Assembly: GCA_022495005.1 (NCBI GenBank)
Contig: JAGYXB010001067.1
Coordinates: forward strand, 682,001-746,000
Source of the DNA: Rhyacophila brunnea
Lineage: Eukaryota > Arthropoda > Insecta > Trichoptera > Rhyacophilidae
Direction of reading: 5' to 3'
DNA: 64,000 nucleotides
Of the stretch, positions 10,301-23,102 are shown one piece after another (position 1 is the stretch's first letter; the number at the start of each line of letters is the position of its first letter). The notes under the pieces were generated by a model. It did no database searches, was not told where the DNA came from, and was given only the letters and a program-made list of their open reading frames with translations. A program made the position numbers and the translations under genes.

Positions 10301-11280
10301 AATAAAAACGATTTCAAGTTATACACCTTTATATTTTTATAAATATCGGATTTTTTTTTTAAATAAATATAAAAAATATTAAAACTATGTATTAGTCAAA
10401 AATCTATACAATAAAACATAAAAAACTTAATAAACTAAATTTTAAAAATAAATGACGATAAAATAATATGTATACATATTTAATAAATTTACATTTTATA
10501 AGATTATAACGGACTTGAAATAATATTTAAATTTTTTCAGATACATATTCATTAATTAAATTAATACAGTTGAAATTGTAAATTATCAAAAAATGTCTCA
10601 AATTCAAGCTTCGTATTTTTCCGCTTGTCTCTGGTAGGTAAAGACATCGCCTATATACAAACCTATCAGTGTAAGGCCTGAGTGGACAGCGTTCGGCGGG
10701 CCGTAATCGGCGTGCGCAGCCCGCTTATACGACCATTACACAACTACCAGCGGACTAGATTTTCCTTAATGTTCGTATGGGACGGGACTTCTTAGCGTGT
10801 GAATGAAACTTGCAACGATGTTCATAAAACAGTCGCACATTTATTACCTTATCGCGTCTCGTTACTTTTAACATATTTGTAGTTTAAACAAAGTTTTAAG
10901 CGCTGGATTTAACGGCATACGCCAGATGCGAATTTTGCAAGTAAGGTGAGTTGTCTATTAAAGAAGATGGCAAAAAACGTTAAGTTACTTTTGAAGATAC
11001 GCACAAATGCGTTATATAACAATTTTGTTTAGCGATCAATCTCTTTCTATAAAATAATATTACATAACTTATGTTAAGTAAAACAAAAACTGTATATTTT
11101 ATTACTTACACAATACACCAATTCAAATATAAGTAAGGAAAAATTTACGATACCTAGTCAAACAAAACCGTCCGTGTTCGAAAATTCCGTAACATGTTCA
11201 TAAAATATTATATTTTATAAAGTGCCAAACGTGTAAACAAAAAACGAGACGACCGGTGCGTATTTCGAGGACGACAGAAG
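10301..11280. other. AT-rich non-coding interval
   Basis: Very AT-rich to 10600. A GC-richer patch at 10670-10800 (AAGGCCTGAGTGGACAGCG...) looks like repeat debris but could not be assigned. Confidence 0.35.
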
Positions 11281-11304
11281 GAGAGAGAGAGAGAGAGAGA
11301 GAGA
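11281..11304. repeat. (GA)12 microsatellite
   Basis: Uninterrupted GA dinucleotide run. Confidence 0.95.
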
Positions 11305-11636
11305 CGACTGACCTATCCAACGCACGAGTTGGTCCATAAAACAATATTTGATGGAGAGCCTTAAAAGTTTTTCCGGGGCTCCATTTCGGGCGGTTGAAAA
11401 CCTGCCTGGACACTGGGAAATAAAATCGAGTTAAGTGAATTTATGAACGGGCCGTAAATACACGAATTGGGTCGCCCGAGTTTTGTCGCTGGAGTTAAAC
11501 AAGCCGTCGACCCTTGGCGGAAACTCTACCGAATGCGCTTTATGACCATAATATTTGAGTAAGATTTTTAATGTCTCATGCAATGTCGGTAATATTGGTT
11601 ACTAACACGCAAACAAAATTAATGTAATATTGTAAT

Positions 11637-12082
11637 CAGAGCGTTGAAGCGGAGTTCGGAGCAGGAGCACGGAGCAGTGGAGCAATGGGGTTTTACCCGG
11701 AGCACCGAAAATTTTTAGTGCTACACTTCTCCGGTGTTTTTTTTTAATTATTAAATTTTCGTCCTAAATGAAAATATCATATTTGACACTTTTCAACACT
11801 GGAATTATTTGAAATACGACAATACTGCCGAGTGATATACTATAACCTCACTTTTTTGACAGAAAAGGCAAATATTGAAAGACGATTTGCTGTCGGTTCT
11901 CTTTAATGTAATTAATAATGAAAATGACGATTATTTTAAAACTACTATTTTTAATTTATTGACATTTGTATACTACACATAATACTTTTTACCCGGAGCG
12001 GAGCAGACCCTGGAACGGAGCTGGAGCAAGTATTAGGTCCCGGAGCGGAGCAACTCAAAGAAGGGTCCACTCCAACTCTCTG
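11637..12082. mobile_element. hAT-type MITE
   Basis: The left end CAGAGCGTTGAAGCGGA matches the reverse complement of the right end (CAGAGAGTTGGAGTGGA). Eight bases on the left (ATTGTAAT) and right (GTTGTACT) agree at six positions, a decayed 8-bp duplication. Subterminal GGAGCGGAGCA repeats occur on both sides. No transposase. Confidence 0.75.
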
Positions 12083-14104
12083 GTTGTACTGTAGTACGAA
12101 GATTGTAGGCTTTCGAGATGTGACGTACTATGTATCGACTTACCATGAAGATATCCTGGGCAGATCACATCAATCAATGGAGACGTTTTAAGACATTTAA
12201 GACAACACAAACATAGACACCTCTAAATAAACTCACCCTGCAGCATACAACGTCACAGTTTTTTACGCCTGGGAATGTCTCAGGTGGCGATAACCAAGAC
12301 TGAGGTTCCACACAATTAAGTGAGCTTTGACTGATTTATTTCAGAGATTTTCTAATAAAAAAAGTTCCCATGGGAGAGAAAAGCAAGGTGAACTAAAAAA
12401 AAAACAAATTAATAATTAATATAGAGTAAGTACTAGGTATGTTGTTTTGGTTTTCCCTGAGAGTGCCATGTTCTACAGAAGCCTTTGGAGACCAAAATGA
12501 CACCTGTTAGCGAGGGTGATCCGGCGACTTATTTCGTCGCTTGTGTTATTAGTTTTTGTGACAATGGACCCAGATATACAATTGAATCCACTGTCTCAAA
12601 AGTATCGCCGCCAATGAATACATGAATTCAATTTACATAATTGGCTGAATAAATTGTCTTAGTCTATGAATAAACTAACTGACAAATAAAAATCACGAGA
12701 TAAATTATTTATTATTTTTAACAACAATCAATATTTATAATATGTGATTGAATCCCTAGAAATTATTTTTTTAAACTATTTTATCAATTATTTTGAATTG
12801 TGCACTTACGTAATATGTAAGCGTAAGCGCTCCTTAAATAGCTTACCAATTTATATGGGCCGCCGCAGACGTCTTGAAATTATGAGAAACAAACTTCATA
12901 TAAAAAAAGTTTTCGATTCACGCGAACGTAATCCATACAATATGTAAAGCGAAACGAGATGTCGCTTATTTTTTTTAAACCTTCGAGACATGCCATAAAT
13001 GGTGCTTATTGAAATCGTGGAAAAGATCGTAAAATTATTATGACAATTATATGATAGATGTCGTTGGGCATATTGAATATATTATTATGTGATTATATTA
13101 TTTAATATGTCGAATATAAAATTAAAAAATATTTTTCTTAAGAAGATAGGCTTTAAATAATCGCCTAGTATGGAGTCTTCGCCACTGGTACACAGTATTT
13201 ATCATTACAAAAACTACCATCATATTGTATGTAGTTTTAAATAAGTGCAACAAAGGAAAAGGTTCACATTTCTCACTGTGTGTTCTGTAGTCTACTTTCT
13301 GGATAATTACACCAAATTAAGATTATAATATATAAAAAAAAGTAACATCAAGCGGTGTTTATATAATTTGGGGACTTTTTTTCGAAGATAGACGACATTA
13401 ACATAAAATAGCGAAGAGACCTTTCCGTAAGAGTTTTGTATGGCGCGTATATTAAATATAGTGCGCAAACGAAAATAAATCGGGTTAAATTTAACCGGAA
13501 GATAAATCGGACGGATATAAACGTAACTGTCACGCCCGTCGCCCATCGCCTGATACCGAGACCCAGAAATGTATTACCCTCATATGGAAATAATATAATT
13601 CGGCTTCTTAAACGTTTACAAGGAGTAATATTATTATACAACGAAATGCCGGTTGTTCAGTCACTCACATACAAACTCGTCGAATTTCGTTGTCAATCAC
13701 ATTCGCCATTCGACATTCGCCGCAAGTCGAGTAGTAAAATGTTGAATCGGGGCACGCTCAGATGTTGGTTTTAGGTAATGATATACACGGGTTTTTCAAA
13801 ATTATTAATTATAGTTATTAATACAATAATTTTATTTCATAGTCACAGTCGATGGTATGCATCATTGTCATTAGTACGAATCAATAGACTGATGGGTGAA
13901 GGCCTCTACAAGCCAACTTCGGTTTTCTAGGTCCTGTACGGTGGCATGTAAATAATTACGCATAAATTAACTATTGAGGCGATTTAACGCCCTCTAGATG
14001 TACCTTCGAATGTTTAATACATTCTAGTCACTAGTAGATAATATTATGTCATTAGGCATTAGCCCATTTTCATTATCAATATATAGTATTAGACTATTCT
14101 CCAT
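12083..14104. other. Non-coding interval
   Basis: No gene recognised. Overlapping open frames at 13307-13774 on both strands (up to 112 codons) have no identifiable domain and largely exclude each other. Confidence 0.35.
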
Positions 14105-14284
14105 GTAACCTTGCCACTTGTACACAGTGACAAGGATTTGTGTGTAATACGCAACCGTATAAGTGCATTAGTAAAATCCGGGCGCTCGATTGGTTTACAC
14201 ACGTACGCCGAATAATTGTATTAGTAAATCCTAAGCACTCGATTGGTTTATTCACGTTTCTACTATTCCAAATGGCAAGGTTAC
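14105..14284. repeat. Small TIR element with internal tandem duplication
   Basis: GTAACCTTGCCACTTG at the left end is inverted as CAAATGGCAAGGTTAC at the right. Inside, a ~42-base block with ATTAGTAAA.TCC and CACTCGATTGGTTTA occurs twice (14163-14204 and 14217-14257). Likely a MITE; no clear target-site duplication. Confidence 0.65.
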
Positions 14285-15616
14285 GTGACAGAGACTTTAT
14301 ACACGTTTAAATGAAATCCGTCTAAAATTCAAAACTGTGTACATCATTAATACTTAGATTAAAAAAATCAGGCAACATAATTAAAAAATTTAATTTAAAT
14401 ATATTGTATTTAACATAATATTAGCACATTCGTAACTCATTTCATATAAAAATACGTATGCTTCGTAGATATATCGAAATAGCGTTGACGTTCTAGTTTG
14501 ATAATACTGAAACCAAACGACGTAAAATGTATTTTTGGAATCGCTGAAACAAGTTCAGTTTAAATTCGTCGGAGCTTTATTAGACAGGGGGACGTCCGAT
14601 CTAGTGAACTTGTATGAAATAATTGATTGTATGTTCAAAATGGCTATTTAAAGACGAACCCTTTCGTAGTGATTGTACGTTATATTTAAAATAAAATTGT
14701 TGGGTTATGTAAGAGGGATTTATACTATTGTAGTCGTGTTGTCCACAGAAGTTCAACGAAATATATTATAGGTATTATGTTATAATTTCATTACAAATAC
14801 ATTTACATTACCTACTATGAAAATTATTATTATTTGCTTGTTGGGTAGATTTTTGCAAAGATGAATCCCAGGTAACCTCAAATCTTTAGAGATAACTAAT
14901 TTCTTTCATGCATTTTTTTATGCATCACGCGATGACATACTAGTTTCATCCATTCTTTACAAATCTTATTTATCTTCCACATTTGATCATGTTTTTAACA
15001 TCGCAAATTGCTAGGATTTGATCATTTTTCTTTATGAGATTATGTTGCAATATATAAAACAATTAATTGATTTGACTAAGTAGTGCAAAATATTTAAACG
15101 GAAAAAGGTAAGTAGGTACATAGGAATTAATTTTTTAATTACATATTTTGAAAAATGCAAGAAACATGCCTATCAGCTTTTAGGTTGAAGTACCTACTTA
15201 CCGATGTCCCACTCGATCTAACTTTTTTCTACTAAGTAAGCTTTTGAGATTTTTCAAAATAATGTATTTTCTATAATAAAGAATATTCAGCCATGTCAGT
15301 CCATTAGCTGGAGCACATGACCACCACATGGAATCATGGTATGTTCAGTTTGAATAAAAAAAAATATTATGTCAATAATTATTAAAAAAAAAATGTTTTC
15401 AAAAAACTAACCTTGTGGAACCGAAACCTCAGAGAAGAAAAAATTTTGAACAAATATTACGGTACCATTTCGAATTTATTTAATTTATATGATTATGCAT
15501 AAAGAATAGATTTAATAAATATTGTGATATTATAAGCAAATGGATGATTAACTCGTTGTAAATACGTCATCGTTATAGTTCAGGTTTGATATTTATATTG
15601 GAATATACCTATCGAC
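14285..15616. other. AT-rich non-coding interval
   Basis: No gene or structured repeat recognised. Confidence 0.4.
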
Positions 15617-15836
15617 TATTCTTCTGACCATGTCCGATCATAATAGGATATGGGCCTCCACAGAGTGGAGGTTTTGTATTGACAGATTTTGTTTTTTACG
15701 AGAAATGGATGTCAGCCACTTGCTCAACCTATTAGGTCCATACTCTGACTCATACACACATTGAAAAAACAATATGTGTACTTGCCAGACCCAGGATTCG
15801 AACCTGGAACCCACGCGGCCATCGTGGGCAATCGAC
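15617..15836 (-). repeat. tRNA-derived SINE, copy 1
   Basis: On the minus strand it starts with GCCCACGATGGCC, carries a B box AGGTTCGAATCCT, then a body with a conserved TTGAGCAAGTGG and an inverted CCTCCAC/GTGGAGG hairpin near the 3' end. The same body occurs at 32.3 kb and 58.9 kb. Part of the tRNA head between A and B boxes is deleted compared with the 32-kb copy. Confidence 0.75.
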
Positions 15837-16009
15837 TATAGAAAGAAAAAAGGGAGTAAACTTTTTACTTTTTTGGAGGAAATTTAGTTAGCAATTTAAA
15901 AAAGGAAGGACGTGAAAAACGACGTAACAATCATTTTTGTTGTTTTTTTTAATTAGCTCAATAATTAATATCATATTAGGGATATAAAAACCAAATTATT
16001 AATTATCAT

Positions 16010-16140
16010 GTACTTCAAGGCTATGTCTATTTTGTATTTTTAACTTTGACCTAAAACCATAACAAAAACGTTTTTGTGCCTCCTGTAAAATTTGATCTGT
16101 GTGGATTACTTCCCTTTTCCTTTCCACAGATGATATATTA
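16010..16140 (-). repeat. Inverted partner of the 17.4-kb segment
   Basis: On the minus strand this reads through an open stretch containing VIHTDQILQEAQKRF and FRSKLK, alike at the protein level to VIHTHQILQEAQKSF at 17392-17440. The two segments are inverted, ~1.25 kb apart. The family is not recognised; conservation of a reading frame hints at a decayed coding element. Confidence 0.55.
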
Positions 16141-16626
16141 TAATAAGTCTCAAATATTAGACAATCCAATGTGTCAAGTGAAATGAAGTAAATGCTAGTA
16201 ACAATTATTCGTATGTGGCTGGCTACAAAATAGTGCGTTAAATACATTTCAACCCAAGTACCGTACAAATGTAAAAGGGGTCTTAAGCATGTAAATATTT
16301 GACGATTGTTGAAAGAGTCATACAAAAAACTAACAAGTTTGTGGGCACAAACAGTAAGTGAAAACGTAAACCTTGTACGGTGCGAATCCCAAGAGGACTT
16401 CTTTTGAGGAGGAGCACTTTGAGTTTGATCTTATTTTCTTTAAAATACGAGGGACACGTACTGAGATTTTACAGTTAATTTACTAACAGGTAGGTCATAA
16501 TATGAAGTTTAAATAAAGTAATCATATTTAAATATTTTTAAAAATCTAATAAATAAATAACATACTTACGTTAAAACTGCACAATAGTAAAAAAATGTCC
16601 ATTTGACTGTATTTGAAGATGGTTGT

Positions 16627-16661
16627 GCTTACCTGTAATAAAAGAAAAATAATATTATTAG
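16627..16661 (-). promoter_or_regulatory. Candidate recursive (ratchet) splice site
   Basis: On the minus strand: ACTAAT branch-point-like motif, a T-rich tract, TTACAG and immediately GTAAGC. A 3' splice site fused to a 5' splice site is the signature of zero-nucleotide exons used in stepwise removal of long insect introns. The flanks are unrelated to the second such site at 59.24 kb, so this is not simply a repeat copy. Function is inferred only. Confidence 0.5.
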
Positions 16662-17364
16662 TTATCATTGGACCTCATCGCCTTTTGTTGTGTTAAAATG
16701 AGATAAAAAATACGAGGCCAGTTTGATAAGTAAGTTAACCATATTTAACCTTTTTACTTCAATACGCGTAGTCCTACGATAATTAATGACCATCATCAAC
16801 TCTTACCGACCGTACTATTGTGATAGAAATGGCTCACTGGCAGAGCTACATGTATATGGTTATTTATAATCATATGCCTAGTTTTTCACATTTATAAACT
16901 AGGTACTTTATTACTTGTCCAAGTGGCAGTCAACGGTTACATGTAAATTGTACGTATAACATTCCGCCGAATCACAGTTCATTATCAGCTGTCGTACAGG
17001 AAAGAGAAGGCAGTATGGCATATAGATAAAATAAACGACGCTTTGTTCGTAGAGAGTTTATTAAATTGAATAAGAACGTAAATTTGATATTCATTGGTAT
17101 TAAATAACTGATAATAATAACGTTGTCATTATTATTAGATATTTGGTTAGTACGACTTGATACTTACGAGCACCTACCTACTTGCTAATCTGTATTTGAA
17201 TAATTCAGAATTTTGATAAGTTACGCCGTGTAATATGAATGAACAGAAAATAATAAAAAAACAGGTTGACAAACCTGTCACATAAAAAGTAAACCAATAT
17301 TATTATATATGTATATCTCAATTAATCAATAGTTTGAATTAGGTATCTTACATAATCGACAGTG
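16662..17364. other. Non-coding interval
   Basis: No gene recognised. A hairpin ACAGGTTGACAAACCTGT lies at 17261-17278, probably chance. Confidence 0.35.
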
Positions 17365-17490
17365 GAAAGAAAAAAGGGCGTAATCCACACTCATCAAATT
17401 TTACAGGAGGCACAAAAAAGTTTTTATTATGGTTTACGGTCAAAGCTAAAATACAAAATGGACATACCTACTCGTATCTTTGAAGTGCAT
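17365..17490 (+). repeat. Segment inverted relative to 16.0-16.1 kb
   Basis: Part of a 95-codon open frame (17362-17649) with VIHTHQILQEAQKSF; see the partner entry. It ends with a stretch around EVHDDG that is also seen in the partner (EVHDN). Not assigned to a family. Confidence 0.5.
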
Positions 17491-17739
17491 GATGATGGTT
17501 ACAATAAATCGGCATTTGAAGCTTACATCCATTGGACACAGCGTGTATTTAGTTGTGTACAACGTTATTATGCAATAAAACCTATTTTGAAAAAACTGAG
17601 GGTTACGTCGTTTTTCCTTTCTAAGCTCAATATACTTGACATAATATAAATCAATATTCAATAATTCATAATTAAGTGTTTATTTGTCCTGTTTTTTTCA
17701 TATCGCTTTTTTAATTGTTCAGTAATGTTAGTAATAGAG

Positions 17740-18343
17740 CAGGGGGGGCAAACTTTTTGGTTGGAGGGCCAAATTCAAGAATTCAAAATGAGCGGCGGGC
17801 TGCAAGTAAAATACCATTTTAGATATACACTATTTATTATCACGAAAAATAAACATTACAAAAAAATTAATGAGAAGAATGAAACTGTTGTACATTTTTT
17901 TTAAATTCAGGTATTAATTTTGTAGTTGATGTTCTCAAAACTAAGAGATATTCGATCGTAAAGAATTTTTATTGAGGTTCATGATCGAAAATGTTTGTTC
18001 TTATATATAGGTTGATCCAAAAATAACGAACATTTTTCTTGCATAATCTTTAAGTTGGTCGAATTTATCTGAATTAAGGGCATTGTAAAATTTGAGATTT
18101 CTTCACGGCGATGCAATTCTCTTAAATCAGTATCACACTGCAGATCAATAATCTCAAGTTGTAGCTCTGTCGGACACTAATAATATCTATTGAAAATGGA
18201 TCGCGTACTATTGCTAAACAAATTTTAATCTATTGTCAATATTTTTTTTTAAATTATAAAAAAAGTTATTCGTAATCAGAAGTACAGTTAATGATGGCGG
18301 GCCGCAAAAAAATACCCGGCGGGCCGCAGTTTGCCCCCCTCTG
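17740..18343 (-). mobile_element. Non-autonomous hAT element, deletion derivative
   Basis: Ends CAGGGGGGGCAAACTTTTTGG and GCAGTTTGCCCCCCTCTG, flanked by the exact 8-bp duplication TAATAGAG (17732-17739 and 18344-18351). Internally it matches the larger element at 38638-39630 but lacks about 350 bases corresponding to 39135-39484. It keeps a decayed 3' end of the transposase gene on the minus strand. Confidence 0.92.
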
Positions 18344-18351
18344 TAATAGAG

Positions 18352-21300
18352 GAATAAAACACTATAATAATATAAGCTATTATATATTAAATACATTGTA
18401 AAAAATGCGTCAGTCTACTACATACACTCCTGAAGAATTTTATATATAATAATAAAATGTGTATCAATGAATGATAAACTGAAGAGAGAGGAAAAACAGT
18501 AAAAGAAAATCGTTGCCATTGATACCACATTGAAAGGAACATAGAAATCTTTTTCAAATCACAGTAGAAGGTATGAAAAAATCTATGAAAAGTGAGGTGG
18601 TAGCTACATGAATGGCCATTTTATGATTGATCGCATACCTTTTCGGCTTTTCCAGCTTTCGAGGAATGCGTTTGAAAAAAAGGCGAAGGCATTCCGGCGA
18701 CGAATGGGTCCGATCAGATATTAGTAGCAAAATATATATCAAATGGCATTTCAACAGCCATGAGAGATTTCTATTTATTTGAAATAAAACGAAAACTACC
18801 TACATTATTATATGTACAGTAATAAACGTTAAATATCTTTGAAGATGATATGGTATAAGATTGTTTAATATAAAATAGAAACACGTTCGGTTTTAATATT
18901 TATTCAGAGTTCATAGCCGCACGGGACAATCTATTTCTGTTTAAAAATCGGGACGTCTGGCAACTCTGGTACGTATATAATTGAATGAGCATATCGATTT
19001 ATAAATGAATAATTAACTAATATAAATACGTCCCGGGATTTGTCTATAGTAACCTGTATGGATGAAGAAAAATAAATCTATACAACTATACTAAAAAGAC
19101 CTATAAACGATTGTATAACAGACGTTATTGATAAAATAAAAAGCAAGGTTGAGAATGTTGTGAAATGGGGTTGTATTATGATGTCTTATTTTTGACGGAA
19201 CGCGTTATCGACAGTAGGTATCTGTATATTAAAAACGCGTTTTATTAAAAATGTTTTAGTTATTGAAAAATTGGTAATATGTATTCCGTTTCTTTTAAAT
19301 TTCTGATATATTAATTGGTTTTAATTTGTATGAAACACATTGATATACTACTAGATGAGCAGTTCCCATACAAGTGTCATTTTAAAAGTGTACCACAAAA
19401 GATATTATGAATATCGTCTTATAATATTTCCTTGTAGGTATAATGCGTTAAGACCGATAACATGGATTCCCGAATTTCACCCGTATTGCCCTGGCTATAA
19501 AACTAAATTTGCGTTCTTGGAATAGTGAACCTAAGGGTGGTTGCAACGCAAAGTAGACAGAGCAAGTCGTCATGCGCTGACTATTAGTTAGAGTAAGATG
19601 CAAGCTAGATCGGGCTTACCCAGTAAGTTTTAACAAAGGCCGACTCGCTGAAAATCGGGCGTCATTTTAAGAAGCATATGATTCATCCAGTAGTATATCA
19701 ATGATGAAACATGGAAAAACGGCACTGAAAAATATATCTTATATCCAAAAGAATTCGTTGTACTTCGATATATGTACAACGTAATAATATGCGAAACTTA
19801 TATTAAAACACCATGTGCTTTTTGTTAATGAAAATTCAACAGATGACTATATAAACAAAATAATAGTATTATAAAGATGACTTAAGTTCTATCTACTATA
19901 AATTATATTGGTTGATAAACAACGGCTACGTCGTATATAATCAAGCTTCCAAAAGCTGTCATTCCGTGAAGCAATCTTCGAAAGTAATTTTATAATTATT
20001 ACAGAGCATAAATAACTTTCCATAATAATTATTCACTCTTGATTGTATTGTAAGCGTTTTAAATTGCTTCAGAAATGGGCATTGTCACGCCTTTTAAATC
20101 ATCTCCGTTTATGTACACGCTTAATACATTTTAACTCTGCTTAAATCGTTTTAAATCTACTTCAAAAAGCTCGCGAGCGATGGTCAGACGAAGGAGCTTT
20201 CGCTACAAAAGCTCTTAGTCTCTCATTAAGGCGGTGCCTCTTCGGCGCAACTTCTTCCACGGCTAGAGCAACTTGGCAGTTCATTGAATAATTCATCGGG
20301 CTATCTTTTATTTCGTCGAAATAATTCTGGCGTTGAAAACGGAAGCTTTTTCAATCGAAGACAAGCTGGATATACTCGTACCTGATCTGGATTAGTTGGA
20401 TTTTGGGAAAGAAAATTGGTTTATAAGCTCCATGGTTTTAGGCGCACTTTATATTTAGGGGTATTTTTATAATATTATGTTATCCAGCACGCTCCTGACA
20501 AATTAGGTTTTCCGTGTTTCATTCCATTAAAATATCGTTATGTATTTGTGTTACAAATCATATTATCTATATAAGTTCAGAATAGACATTAAATGACACA
20601 GTAATGAGACGTTAGATTTACAATGTCGTTTATATTATTGTAAGTGTATTATTATATTCATATTGATAAGAAATCTCGATTGTACCTATCACATTTACTA
20701 CTCAGGCAAAGGTGTCAATCAAATTGGTTTATTGTCAATATAATTAAATGCTACAAAAACTTCATCTCGTAATTTTTTAATTAATTTGTAGAATATTAAA
20801 ATATATCCTCTGTAGACGTAGCATCACAATGACTAAGACTAGATCAAAAACTAACCAAATGGTTACCTATCAAACAAAATAATAATTTCGAGGTATTGAC
20901 ATAAAAAGTGTATATTCTACTAGCCATAACTACTATAATATACAATTACAACTCGCAAGAAATTAACAAGTTTAAAAAAGAACAGAAAAATGATAGCAAG
21001 TCAATAAAATGACTTTATGCTTTACAACTGAGTAGTGAAAAAGAATCCACCATCAAGCCGTGGGTCAAAAAATCGAATCACTTGTTTGATTATATCCAAT
21101 ATGTGTTTGCTATAGCGCATGGATCTACTTTGTTGAATAAATGACCAAATATTATACGTAGTTTTTTTTAAACAGCCTCTACAGTTGAAATGGCAATTTA
21201 CTAGAATTAGAAAATAAAATTAATGAAAGGATCGGTATGTAGTGTGTAATATGGTGAGCCCACTAGGCTAAGTGGTTGCTTTAGAATGGACGGCAGAAAG

Positions 21301-22674
21301 TTCAGTGTTAGGATTTCCTTACTAGGGTGTTGGGTGTCGGAATATATTTATATACAAATAACACGTATTTAATCAAAGAAGATTATCCAACTGTTATGAG
21401 GGTGGCTGCATATCTCACATAGCTTAGAAAATAAAGAAAATTAATTGGCGGGGTTACGTTTTTTAACGATTTATTGGTGAAATCTCACACGGAATTCAAT
21501 AACTTTTTCTGAGAGATGTAAACCCTGTAAAATTGAAATTGTAAATTAATCAGTCACTCAGAGTAATAATATAAAGAGAGTCGGTATTGTTCGGCAAAAT
21601 GAAGCCATGTTTGTTGCGTATAACGCAGTAGAACCTCAATTTTATTATTATTAACTTAACTATAAAACGTGTTATACATGTTGCTTCTCAGTACGGCTGC
21701 CAAATTTTATCTAAAAATAGTTAACCATATTTTCTACAAAATTAACTAAGTACTAATAACTTTATAATACTAAAAAAACAATACATTTCAGCAACACGTG
21801 ATCGCAGTTTTTGAATAAATGTTGTCATTCAAATTAATATTTACCGGCGACGTGTAAAAAAAATATTTAATTCAGACGTAGAAATTCTATCTTACTCTAA
21901 CGCATATTGCGGAGATGTAAGTGTGCGGAATGCTTTCTCACTCACACTTGTGGTTCGTTTTGTTCAGGCCTTAATCGGTCATAATTAAGTAAAGCAATTA
22001 TAATGAATCGGTTTACAAGTTTCACCGATGGATTATTACTATTGTGATAAAAATATTAAATGTAAATACAATGGAAGTATGAATTCGACTAGACAATAAT
22101 AAATCACTGTTGGACGAAAAAATACACAAATTGCAAAGACGAAAAAATATCTAAAATTATAAAGAACATCGAAGGATTTTTTTTAAGGGTGTACTAATGA
22201 TTCTAGAATTGAAATAAATCGCCCGGATATATTTCACAGCGGGTGCTAATTATTTGTCTAGCAAAATACAATTTGTTTACTGGTGCTTGCAACACTCCGG
22301 ATGATAGAATTACCGAAAGGTATGATGATGTTTATAACGAATAACCGGTTAATCGAAAAAAAAGTTAATTTTAGGTTATTCGAGAATCTGATATATTATT
22401 ACGTAGTTATACATATCACTTGTAGGTAATACGTAGCAAATATAAAGTATAATTAAACATGGAGGGTACTAAGCCAATATGGCATTAAGAACGCTATTGA
22501 AAATATGAGTTATTATTTAGAAATTACAAATATCTTATGATACAAATTGTATACATAATATATTAGTGAAAATATATGACATAAACAATACAATTCGTTT
22601 TACAATCGTTCTCCCGTTTGTTGTAAATTGTCAGAAACGCCCTTTTCGGCTCAGCATAGTCAATATTATATACT
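18352..22674. other. AT-rich non-coding interval with few landmarks
   Basis: No gene recognised in 4.3 kb. At 18943-18968 lies TTTTTAAAC-side sequence ending CGTCTGGCAACTCTG, which resembles one hAT terminus (rc CAGAGTTGCCAGACG), without a partner. At 20165-20290 is a GC-elevated patch with a 41-codon minus-strand ORF of unknown meaning. Confidence 0.4.
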
Positions 22675-22851
22675 TACTGTCCATATTATATTAAACTAAA
22701 CTACCGGGGTGACTCGACTACCTAAGTAATAAATGTAAATCTGGAAATATATATAGTCATTATATATACATACTGTCCATATTATATTAAACCAAACTAC
22801 CAGGTGACTCGACTACTTAAGTAATAAATATAAATCTAGAAATATTCATAG
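22675..22851. repeat. Tandem duplication of 96 bp
   Basis: TACTGTCCATATTATATTAAAC begins the unit at 22675 and again at 22771. Both continue through an ACTACC..GTGACTCGACTAC block and GTAATAAAT.TAAATCT. A second copy is slightly shortened. Confidence 0.85.
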
Positions 22852-22854
22852 GTT

Positions 22855-22945
22855 CGTTACACGAACGGTTGTGTAATTTAAATTTGACCACATTAATGAT
22901 GCGTGTCCATTTCATATTTTCCGATGTAATTGCATATAATCGAGG
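22855..22945 (+). repeat. Dispersed repeat flanking the 23.1-kb element, left
   Basis: CGAACG(G/A)T(T/C)GTGTAATTT(A/G)AATTTGA followed by GCATATAAT is shared with 23412-23500 in direct orientation. The fold-back retroposon lies between the two copies. Confidence 0.55.
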
Positions 22946-23090
22946 GATCGATTGATGAAGATTGCAGGTCAATAGCTTACTTATATTTAACTTAACAAAA
23001 CTTATTGTTTTAAAAGAACGTTATATAGGACCTGTTTTATATTTGAAGGACCCACAATATGGGAAATAGGTGAAAAAGTCTTTTGATAGT

Positions 23091-23102
23091 TTAAACACTG
23101 AT
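23091..23102. repeat. 12-bp target-site duplication, left
   Basis: TTAAACACTGAT, repeated at 23370-23381, bounds the fold-back retroposon. Confidence 0.85.

Noticed and set aside
13307..13774. Open frames of 79, 97 and 112 codons on both strands
   Set aside because: They overlap each other, contain no recognisable domain, and frames of this size are expected by chance in 64 kb.
16484..16500. Plus-strand ACTAACAG followed by GTAGGT as a third ratchet site
   Set aside because: No pyrimidine tract before the AG, and the branch-like motif overlaps the acceptor.
17261..17278. ACAGGTTGACAAACCTGT hairpin as a terminator
   Set aside because: A eukaryotic context gives no role for such a hairpin; probably chance.
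18905..18968. A 64-bp complete hAT element
   Set aside because: Left CAGAGTT similarity is short and the flanking octamers do not match; only one hAT-like end is plausible.
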